Shown: one piece after another, positions 57,668-64,000 of the stretch
Position numbering within the stretch: position 1 is the stretch's first letter
Layout of the letters: each line of letters opens with the position of its first letter
From: Prado023 sp963774745
Lineage (GTDB): Bacteria > Actinomycetota > Actinomycetes > S36-B12 > CAIYMF01
Reading direction: 5' to 3'
NCBI GenBank assembly: GCA_963774745.1
Contig: CAVZGE010000003.1
Location: 558,001-622,000, forward strand
Length of the DNA stretch: 64,000 bases
Translations under genes and position numbers: made by a program
Notes under the pieces: generated by a model
Told to the model about the DNA's origin: nothing
The model's database searches: none
The model's input: the letters and a program-made list of their open reading frames with translations, nothing else

Positions 57668-58539
57668 GCCCTGTCCGGATCCCCTTCGTCAAGGGGCATG
57701 GGACCGGAAACGACTTCGTGATCCTGCCTCATCCGATCGCATCGCTGACCGTGAGCGAGCCCCTCGTGCGGGCCCTGTGCGATCGCCGGCAGGGCATCGG
57801 GGCTGACGGGGTCCTGGTGGTCGCCAGGACCGAGGCCAGTCCCGAGGTCGCCGACCAGTCCGGGGTAGCCCCGTGGTTCATGGACTACCGCAACGCCGAT
57901 GGCAGCGTGGCGCAGATGTGCGGCAACGGCGCGCGGGTCTTCGTCGCCCACCTGGTGGCGCAGGGCCTGGCCAGCACGAGCGCCTTCCACATCGCGACCC
58001 GTGGCGGCGCGCGCAGGGTCACCGTCGCCGAGGACGGTGCCATCCATGTCGAGATGGGTCCAGCCGAGTTCCTCGACCGGGACGACATCCTCGTCCGGCC
58101 CGCTGACGCCGATCCCGCGGCCGCGCCAACACCGGCCGTCGGGGTCCGGATGCCCAATCCGCACGCCGTCACGTGGGTGCAGGACATCCGGGCTGCGGGG
58201 CTGCTGCGTGACGCCCCCACAGTCACCCCGGCAGAGGCCTATCCCGAGGGCGTCAACGTCGAGTTCGTCCGCGTCCTGGCCGAGGACCACCTGCAGATGC
58301 GCGTTTTTGAGCGCGGCGTGGGGGAGACCCTCAGCTGCGGCACCGGTGCCTGCGCGGCAGCGGTCGCAACCCGGCGTCGCAGCGGGGCGGCTGCGGACGG
58401 TCGACGGATCCGGGTGGACGTCCCTGGCGGGACCGTCGGGGTCACATGGCAGGCTGATGGCAACGTGGTGCTCGACGGGCCGACCCAGTTCGTCGCCCGC
58501 GGTGAGATCGATCCGCACTGGTGGGAGATGCATGTCTGA
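57664..58539 (+). CDS. dapF: Diaminopimelate epimerase
   Basis: A 291-residue enzyme converting LL- to meso-diaminopimelate for peptidoglycan and lysine. Both catalytic cysteines are present: C86 in MCGNGARVF and C225 in SCGTGACAAA; the N-terminal KGHGTGNDFV is diagnostic. ATG overlaps the miaA stop, and the stop overlaps hflX by eight bases. Confidence 0.96.
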   Translation: MSPVRIPFVKGHGTGNDFVILPHPIASLTVSEPLVRALCDRRQGIGADGVLVVARTEASPEVADQSGVAPWFMDYRNADGSVAQMCGNGARVFVAHLVAQGLASTSAFHIATRGGARRVTVAEDGAIHVEMGPAEFLDRDDILVRPADADPAAAPTPAVGVRMPNPHAVTWVQDIRAAGLLRDAPTVTPAEAYPEGVNVEFVRVLAEDHLQMRVFERGVGETLSCGTGACAAAVATRRRSGAAADGRRIRVDVPGGTVGVTWQADGNVVLDGPTQFVARGEIDPHWWEMHV

Positions 58540-59971
58540 GACCCCCGACCTGCTCGACCGTCAGGCCCTGCGCCGCGTCCCCGGGCTGAGCACCGAGCTC
58601 CAGGACATCACGGAGGTCGAGTACCGCCAGGTGCGCCTCGAACGGGTCGTGCTGGTCGGTGTCTGGACCTCGGGCACCCTCGCCGACGCCGAGCGCTCCC
58701 TGGCCGAACTCGCCCGCCTGGCGCAGACCGCCGGATCCGTGGTCTGTGACGGCCTGATCCAGCGCCGCGACAAGCCGGACACGGCCACCTACATCGGTGC
58801 CGGCAAGGTCACCGAGCTGCGTGAGGTGGTGAACCTCGTCGGCGCCGACACGGTCATCTGCGACGGCGAGCTGACCCCGGGGCAGCTGCGCCGGCTCGAG
58901 GAGCTGGTGAAGGTCAAGGTCGTCGACCGCACCTGGTTGATCCTCGACATCTTCGCCCAGCACGCCAGGAGCCGCGAGGGGAAGGCCCAGGTCTCCCTGG
59001 CCCAGATGCAGTACCTGCTCCCGAGGCTGCGCGGCTGGGGCGAGTCCCTGTCACGCCAAGCGGGCGGCCGCGTGGCTGGAGGCCAGGGCATCGGCTCCCG
59101 GGGGCCGGGCGAGACGAAGATCGAGACAGACCGGCGCCGCGTCCGGGAGAGCATCTCGCGGCTGCGGCGGGAGATCGCCGGGATGGCCAAGGCCCGGCGC
59201 ACGATGCGCAGCCAGCGGCGCAGGGGCCAGACCCCCTCGGTCGTCCTGGCCGGCTACACCAACTCCGGCAAGTCCAGCCTGCTGAACAGGATGACCGGTG
59301 CCGGGGTCCTCGTCGAGGACGCGCTGTTCGCCACCCTCGACCCGACCGTGCGCAAGGCATCCACGCCATCCGGTCGGCTGTTCACCTTGGCCGACACCGT
59401 CGGATTCGTCCGCCACCTGCCCCACCAGCTGGTCGAGGCGTTCCGCTCCACGTTGGAGGAGGTCTCGGACGCCGACCTGATCCTGCACGTGGTCGACGGG
59501 TCCGACGACTTCCCCGAGGGCCAGATCGCAGCAGTGCGCGAGGTGCTCGCCGAGATCGGCGCGGCCGACGTGCCTGAACTGATCGTCATCAACAAGTCCG
59601 ATATCGCCGATCCGGTCGTGGTCGGGCGGATCCGCTCCCGCGAGCCGCACTCGGTGGTCGTGTCCGCCGCCACCGGCGCGGGCGTCGCTGACCTCCTGGC
59701 CGCGGTGGAGCTCGACCTGCCGAACCCGACCGAGCAGGTCGAGCTGCTCATCCCCTTCGACCGCGGCGACCTCGTGGCCCGGGTGCACGAGGAGGGTCGG
59801 GATGTCCTCGTGGACTACGTCGCCGAGGGGGCGCAGGTCCGGGCGGTGGTGGGCGAGGCGCTGGCGGCCGAGCTCAACGCCGTCGCCGTGGTCGCCCCCG
59901 TCGCCGTGGTCGACCCCGACGCCGCGGCCGGCTCCGACGCGGTGGTCGGCCAGGAGGACGGGTCGGCGTGA
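58532..59971 (+). CDS. hflX: Ribosome-associated GTPase HflX
   Basis: A 479-residue GTPase that splits stalled or hibernating ribosomes under stress. ATG 58532 has GGGAG six bases upstream and overlaps the dapF stop. The N-terminal HflX domain contains DTATYIGAGKVTEL and DGELTPGQLRRLEE; GSRGPGETKIETDRRRV forms the linker; the G domain starts GYTNSGKSSLL (G241), with DTVGFVRHLP and NKSD. The C-terminal tail is Ala/Val/Asp-rich. The stop overlaps dinG. Confidence 0.95.
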   Translation: MSETPDLLDRQALRRVPGLSTELQDITEVEYRQVRLERVVLVGVWTSGTLADAERSLAELARLAQTAGSVVCDGLIQRRDKPDTATYIGAGKVTELREVVNLVGADTVICDGELTPGQLRRLEELVKVKVVDRTWLILDIFAQHARSREGKAQVSLAQMQYLLPRLRGWGESLSRQAGGRVAGGQGIGSRGPGETKIETDRRRVRESISRLRREIAGMAKARRTMRSQRRRGQTPSVVLAGYTNSGKSSLLNRMTGAGVLVEDALFATLDPTVRKASTPSGRLFTLADTVGFVRHLPHQLVEAFRSTLEEVSDADLILHVVDGSDDFPEGQIAAVREVLAEIGAADVPELIVINKSDIADPVVVGRIRSREPHSVVVSAATGAGVADLLAAVELDLPNPTEQVELLIPFDRGDLVARVHEEGRDVLVDYVAEGAQVRAVVGEALAAELNAVAVVAPVAVVDPDAAAGSDAVVGQEDGSA

Positions 59972-61959
59972 CGACGCCGGAACCCAACGACGACATCCCC
60001 GAACCAGCACCCTCCGTCATTGACCTGCTCGACCTCGCCGTCCGCGAGCTGGGCGGCGAACCGCGTGCGGGGCAGGCCCGGATGGCAGCCGAGATCGCCC
60101 AGTGCCTCGAGGGCGAGTCCGGGACGGTCCTCGTCCAAGCCGGCACCGGCACGGGCAAGTCGCTGGCCTACCTCGTTCCAGCAGCCCGGCACGCGATGGC
60201 CACCGACGAGCCGGTCGTCATCGCCACAGCAACCCTGGCGCTCCAGCGCCAGCTCGTCGACAAGGACCTGCCGGTGGTCAGTCGGGCCCTGTCGCCGGTG
60301 CTTGGACGCGAGGTCACCTTCGCCGTCCTCAAGGGCCGCAGCAACTACCTGTGCCTCGACCGGCTCAACCGCGGATCGCCCGATCCGGAGGAATCGGCGC
60401 TGTTCGACACACCGACGACCCGCCTGGGCAGGCAGGCCGCCCGACTGCAGAAGTGGGCGACGACAACCACCACCGGCGATCGCGACGACCTGGCGGACCC
60501 GGTGGATGGCCGGGTGTGGTCCGGGCTGTCGGTGTCGGCACGGGAGTGCCCGGGTGCCAGCAGCTGCGCCTATGGGCAGGACTGCTTCGCAGAGTCGGCG
60601 AAGGCACGTGCACGAGCGGCCGACCTGATCGTGACCAATCACGCCCTCTTGGCGATCCACGTCCAGGGCGACATCCCCGTCCTGCCCGAGCACGGTGCCG
60701 TCGTGGTCGATGAGGCCCACGAGCTCGTCGACCGGATGACCACGGCCCTGACCCGCGAGCTGTCCGGCCCCGTCGTGGAGCGAGCGGCCAGCCGGGCGCG
60801 CAGGTTCCTCGGCCCGGAGCTCTGCGACCCCCTCCTCGATGCTGCCGGGTACCTCGGCGACGTCCTGGCGGAGGTCCCCGAGGGGCGCCTGCGAGCGATC
60901 CCCGAGGAACTCATGGTCGCCGTGACCGCCCTTCGTGATGCCGGGCACGCCGCCCTCGGCGGGATGCGGGGGGACAGCTCGGACGCCCCGGAGGCCGCGG
61001 CTGATCGGGCCACGGCGCGAGCGGCGATCCTGGGGGTGCACGAGGTCGCGGCCGCGGCGCTCCTGCTCAGCAGCGACTCCGTGGCGTGGGTCGGTGGGCG
61101 CTCCGGTGCACCGCCGAGCCTCCACATCGCACCCATCACGGTGCACGAGCTGCTGGAGACCAACCTGTTCGCCGGGCGGTCGGTGGTCCTGACCAGCGCC
61201 ACCCTTGCCATCGGCGGGTCCTTCGAGCCGTTGGCCGAGGGCCTGGGATGCCCGCCGGGATGGCGGGGACTGGATGTGGGGTCGCCGTTCGACCACAGCC
61301 GGCAGGGGATGCTGTACTGCGCCGCGAGCCTGCCCCGCCCCGGACGGGAGGGGATCAGCGAGCTGGCCCTGGAGCAGATCGCGGACCTCCTGGACGCCGC
61401 GGGTGGGCGAACCCTGGCACTCTTCTCCTCCTGGCGCTCAGTCGAACGCGCCGAGGAGGTGCTGCGCCGTCGGCTCGCAGGACGCAGCGACCGGCCGTTG
61501 ATCGTGGCCCGGCGCGGTGACGCCGTGGCGGGCCTGGTCCGTCAGTTCGCCGAGGATCCCCGGGCCTCCCTGCTCGGGACGCTGTCGCTGTGGCAGGGCG
61601 TCGACGTACCGGGACCGTCGTGCACGTTGGTGGTGATCGACCGGATCCCGTTCCCACGCCCCGACGACCCGGTCGTCTCCGCGCGCCAGGAGCTCATCGA
61701 CGCCCGCGGTGGCAGCGGGTTCGCCGCGGTGTCGGTTCCCCGGGCGGCCCTCATGCTCGCCCAGGGGGCCGGACGGCTCATCCGGACCCCCGACGACCGT
61801 GGGGTGGTCGCGGTCCTGGACTCCCGGCTGGCCACCACCGGCTACGGGGCACGCCTGCGCACAAGCCTTCCCCCGCTGTGGTGGACCACCGACCTGCCGA
61901 CGGTCCTGGCCGCCCTGGAGCGACTGGACGCGGCACTCACCGGAGCAGCGCCGGCCTGA
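59968..61959 (+). CDS. dinG: DinG/XPD-family ATP-dependent helicase
   Basis: A 663-residue SF2 helicase, GTG start overlapping the hflX stop (GTGA). Walker A is QAGTGTGKSLAY (K64) and the DEAH box is at D248. Four cysteines in the iron-sulfur region (SNYLC, and ECPGASSCAYGQDCF) indicate a 4Fe-4S cluster as in DinG. The second motor domain has LTSATL, LFSSWRSVERAEEVL, GTLSLWQGVDVPG and QGAGRLIR. DinG unwinds R-loops and forks 5'-3'. No SOS box lies upstream; it is the last gene of the miaB-dinG run and is convergent with the peroxiredoxin gene. Confidence 0.93.
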   Translation: MTTPEPNDDIPEPAPSVIDLLDLAVRELGGEPRAGQARMAAEIAQCLEGESGTVLVQAGTGTGKSLAYLVPAARHAMATDEPVVIATATLALQRQLVDKDLPVVSRALSPVLGREVTFAVLKGRSNYLCLDRLNRGSPDPEESALFDTPTTRLGRQAARLQKWATTTTTGDRDDLADPVDGRVWSGLSVSARECPGASSCAYGQDCFAESAKARARAADLIVTNHALLAIHVQGDIPVLPEHGAVVVDEAHELVDRMTTALTRELSGPVVERAASRARRFLGPELCDPLLDAAGYLGDVLAEVPEGRLRAIPEELMVAVTALRDAGHAALGGMRGDSSDAPEAAADRATARAAILGVHEVAAAALLLSSDSVAWVGGRSGAPPSLHIAPITVHELLETNLFAGRSVVLTSATLAIGGSFEPLAEGLGCPPGWRGLDVGSPFDHSRQGMLYCAASLPRPGREGISELALEQIADLLDAAGGRTLALFSSWRSVERAEEVLRRRLAGRSDRPLIVARRGDAVAGLVRQFAEDPRASLLGTLSLWQGVDVPGPSCTLVVIDRIPFPRPDDPVVSARQELIDARGGSGFAAVSVPRAALMLAQGAGRLIRTPDDRGVVAVLDSRLATTGYGARLRTSLPPLWWTTDLPTVLAALERLDAALTGAAPA

Positions 61960-61973
61960 GCATCCGTGGGGGA

Positions 61974-62699
61974 TCAGCGGTTCGGCTGGCGGATCGCCGC
62001 ATCGATCTCCTCGGCGGAGATCTCCTTGGTGCAGAAGAACCAGTCGACGCACGTGACGCCCTCCACGTGGCCATCCATCCGGTCCTTGGCCACGCCACAC
62101 GACCCTGCCGGTGGGACGATCACGGGGTCGCCGGGGCGCCAGTCGGCGGGTGTGGCCACTGAGAAGGCGTCGGCGGTCTGCAACGCGGTGACCACGCGCA
62201 GCAGCTCGTCGAAGTTGCGGCCCAGGCTCAGCGGGTAGTAGATGATCGTGCGGATGACGCCCTTCGGGTCGATGACGAAGACCGCGCGCACTGCCTTCGT
62301 GGAGTCCTCGCCCGGCATGATCATCCCGTAGGCACGAGCCACGTTCATCGTGATGTCCTCGATGAGCGGGAACGTCACATCGACGTCGGACATCCCGCGG
62401 AACTCGATCGTCTCCTTGATCCGGCGCAGCCAGGCGATGTGGCTGTACAGGCCGTCGACGGACAGGCCCACGAGTGCGGTGTTGAGGTCGGCGAACTGCT
62501 GCTCCAGGGTTGCGAAGGTCATGAACTCGGTGGTGCACACCGGGGTGAAGTCAGCGGGGTGGCTGAACAGGATCACCCAGCGGCCGGCGTAGTCCTGCGG
62601 GAAGGTGATCGCCCCCTGCGTGGTGGCCGCCGTGAAGGCAGGTGCGGGATCCCCGATGCGGGGCATGGTGGGGACGGGAGGGAGGGTGGTCTCGGTCAT
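61974..62699 (-). CDS. Peroxiredoxin, 1-Cys/Prx6-like (AhpC/TSA family)
   Basis: A 241-residue thiol peroxidase. The peroxidatic cysteine is C55 in FTPVCTTEF; C-terminal cysteines at about 201, 217 and 223 (SCGV.., TCVDWFFCTKE) match the long archaeal/bacterial Prx6-type enzymes in which they act as resolving residues. ATG 62699 has GAGGAG six bases upstream. The upstream region carries two perfect palindromes and a TATCGT box, suggesting tight regulation. Reduces hydrogen peroxide and organic peroxides in the cytoplasm; the reductant is not identified here. Confidence 0.92.
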   Translation of the reverse strand: MTETTLPPVPTMPRIGDPAPAFTAATTQGAITFPQDYAGRWVILFSHPADFTPVCTTEFMTFATLEQQFADLNTALVGLSVDGLYSHIAWLRRIKETIEFRGMSDVDVTFPLIEDITMNVARAYGMIMPGEDSTKAVRAVFVIDPKGVIRTIIYYPLSLGRNFDELLRVVTALQTADAFSVATPADWRPGDPVIVPPAGSCGVAKDRMDGHVEGVTCVDWFFCTKEISAEEIDAAIRQPNR

Positions 62700-62732
62700 T
62701 GCGGCTCCTCAGCGATGTGACTGCCCGTCCGG

Positions 62733-62747
62733 CGCAGACAGTCTGCG
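62733..62747. promoter_or_regulatory. Perfect palindrome in the peroxiredoxin leader
   Basis: CGCAGAC-A-GTCTGCG, a 15-bp perfect inverted repeat centred at 62740, lies 34 bp upstream of the peroxiredoxin ATG and downstream of the putative -10. It suits an operator or a stable RNA stem-loop. Confidence 0.4.
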
Positions 62748-62770
62748 ATCCGCGCAGGGGCAGGTCTCCC

Positions 62771-62787
62771 ACGATACCCCCGGGGGT
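62771..62787 (-). promoter_or_regulatory. Putative -10 and adjoining palindrome of the peroxiredoxin promoter
   Basis: TATCGT on the minus strand (62776..62771) adjoins the 12-bp palindrome ACCCCCGGGGGT (62776-62787), which would sit in the -35/-10 spacer. The -35 is weak. The transcript would have a leader of about 65 bases. Confidence 0.35.
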
Positions 62788-62823
62788 GTGTCGATCCAGC
62801 GCCCCCCCAACCCGTCCCTGAGG

Positions 62824-64000
62824 TCACACCCCCGTGATGGCTGGCAGCCGGGCCATGCGGATCGCATGGACCATCGCCTGGTGGTCGGCCTCCGCCTGGT
62901 CCGCGTAGCCCATGGCCCATGTGGTGATCGCGTCATCGAACTTGGCACTGCGCCCGAGGTAGGCCGCGATCGCCAGGCGATCTCCGGAACGGGCATGCGC
63001 CCGGGCCAGCGTCCAGCCACAGGCATGCAGGTACATGTCCAGACTGCCCTCATCCAGGGCCGAGAGGTCGGGGGAGAACTTCATGTCACGCAGCTGCCGG
63101 ACGTACGAGTCGTGCACGACGTTGTGCGCGTCGGTGGCCGAGGTCCAGCCGATGAAGATGTCCGAGGCGGCCTGCATCAGGCGCTGTCCGGCCACCACCC
63201 GGGCACCGTGGTGGTCGAACTCGCTGGGCTGCGTGTAGGGCTCGAGGACCGAGGCCGTGGCCTCCTTGAACTGCAGCACCAGCGGATCACCGCCGTCCAC
63301 CCCCTGCATGAGCAGCACATAGCAGCGAGTCCCGACGCTCCCGACGCCGACCACCTTGCGAGCGACGTCGACCACATGGAACTGGTCGAGCAGGGCGGCG
63401 CGATCCGAGACCAGGGTGCGTCGATAGGCCTGCATCGCATCCATGCCCAGCAGCTCGGCATGCTCGGCTCCCACGCGCATCAGCAACGGTGGATCCTCGA
63501 CGAACTGCCGCTGCCCGGCCACCACCGTCGTGAGCTTGCCCATCGCCTGCAGGTTCGTCCGACGTCGGGCACCCTCGATCGAACGCTCCACCCGGGCCAG
63601 CGCGGAATCCGGGGGCATGCTGCTGGCGAGGCGCCCGATGTCCGAGACGTCCAGGCGCGAGTACCAGACGTCCAGCGTGCTCATTGCAGCGAAGCGCCGG
63701 ATGGCCTCCCGATAGGCCTGTGCCGTTGTTCGTGCCATCGCCCGCTGTGCCGAGGTGCGCCACCCGTTCGAGCGCGCAGTCAGCACCGCCGAGGCAGCAA
63801 GACGCTTCACGTCCCACTCGAAGGGCCCGGGGTGGGTCTCATCGAAGTCGTTCAGGTCGAACAGCAGGGTCCGCTCGGGGGAGGCGAACATCCCGAAGTT
63901 GGCGATATGCGCATCGCCACACAGCTGCACGGTCAGGCCGGTGCTCGGCTGGCTTCCCAGGTCCGAGGCCATCACGACCGCCGACCCGCGGTAGAACGCG
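62824..64000 (-). CDS. DUF2252 protein (5' end beyond the window)
   Basis: At least 390 residues; the frame is still open at base 64000, so the N-terminus is missing. The family blocks FYRGSAVVMASDL, LCGDAHIANFGMFASPER, LFDLNDFDETHPGPFEWDVKRLAAS and VVGVGSVGTRCYVLLMQG are clear, with FIGW and the C-terminal WTLARAHARSGD. DUF2252 has a kinase-like (phosphotransferase) fold by its HGD/DFD-type GDAH and NDFDE motifs, but no activity is established. The start was not seen. It is followed by the peroxiredoxin promoter region. Confidence 0.88.
   Translation of the reverse strand, partial: AFYRGSAVVMASDLGSQPSTGLTVQLCGDAHIANFGMFASPERTLLFDLNDFDETHPGPFEWDVKRLAASAVLTARSNGWRTSAQRAMARTTAQAYREAIRRFAAMSTLDVWYSRLDVSDIGRLASSMPPDSALARVERSIEGARRRTNLQAMGKLTTVVAGQRQFVEDPPLLMRVGAEHAELLGMDAMQAYRRTLVSDRAALLDQFHVVDVARKVVGVGSVGTRCYVLLMQGVDGGDPLVLQFKEATASVLEPYTQPSEFDHHGARVVAGQRLMQAASDIFIGWTSATDAHNVVHDSYVRQLRDMKFSPDLSALDEGSLDMYLHACGWTLARAHARSGDRLAIAAYLGRSAKFDDAITTWAMGYADQAEADHQAMVHAIRMARLPAITGV

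Noticed and set aside
1..64000. tRNA, rRNA, tmRNA, RNase P RNA and riboswitches
   Set aside because: No cloverleaf with a TTCGA-type T-loop, no rRNA segment and no recognisable riboswitch core was found in the intergenic gaps, all of which are short; ribF lacks an FMN riboswitch leader.

Overview
The window is a contiguous stretch of a high-GC actinobacterial (Actinomycetota) chromosome. The evidence is the gene order: rimP-nusA-ylxR-infB-DUF503-rbfA-truB-ribF-rpsO-pnp-M16 peptidase-dapB, then thyX-dapA-rnj-ftsK-rimO-pgsA-cinA-HTH-(lhr)-DUF3046-recA-recX-miaB-miaA-dapF-hflX, all typical of this phylum. Supporting signs are a mycobacterial-type SOS box before recA, an LAxTG-type sorting signal, ThyX instead of ThyA, standalone LigD-polymerase and LigC-type ligase modules, and many GTG/TTG starts. 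I cannot fix the family or genus. No rRNA, tRNA, CRISPR array, transposase or phage gene was seen; the window looks vertically inherited, with one or two accessory blocks.

Layout. 1-5958: end of a LigD-type polymerase, small membrane proteins, a secreted fasciclin-domain protein, an ATP-dependent DNA ligase divergent from zapE, and a pair of ferritin-like proteins. 6076-15400: ribosome maturation and translation initiation operon ending in truB and ribF, with an aminopeptidase P on the opposite strand. 15438-21453: two secreted proteins on the minus strand, a CAP-domain protein and a 1751-residue wall-anchored adhesin with five identical 312-bp repeats. 21827-30023: rpsO, pnp, M16 protease, dapB and small metabolic genes. 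30024-36516: accessory block with an FGGY sugar kinase divergent from an aminotransferase and a two-module class II aldolase, a Gly/Asp-rich membrane protein, an MFS transporter and a 28-residue membrane peptide. 36583-48398: gap, thyX, an F420-ligase-like gene, dapA, rnj, ftsK, rimO, pgsA, cinA and a small XRE regulator. 48470-64000: lhr helicase, the recA-recX SOS locus, tRNA modification (miaB, miaA), dapF, hflX, dinG, a 1-Cys-type peroxiredoxin and the 5'-truncated end of a DUF2252 gene.

How the genes work together. Three lysine/diaminopimelate genes (dapA, dapB, dapF) are scattered through the window. RNA processing and decay (pnp, rnj, nusA, rimP, rbfA, truB, miaA, miaB, rimO) form the largest functional group, and DNA repair (recA, recX, lhr, dinG, LigD-Pol, LigC) the second. 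Many neighbouring genes overlap by 4 bp (ATGA/GTGA), implying translational coupling.

The most general signal not explained by the gene list is a repeated promoter arrangement. A -10-like hexamer (A at position 2, T at position 6) ends 6-9 bp before the start codon of about 19 genes with little or no Shine-Dalgarno sequence, which predicts extensive leaderless transcription. Other items worth a second look are the repeat array of the adhesin, the kinase/aminotransferase/aldolase cluster with a dyad over the kinase -10, the back-to-back ligC/zapE promoter, and several unexplained perfect inverted repeats. All calls were made by reading the sequence; no database search was run.
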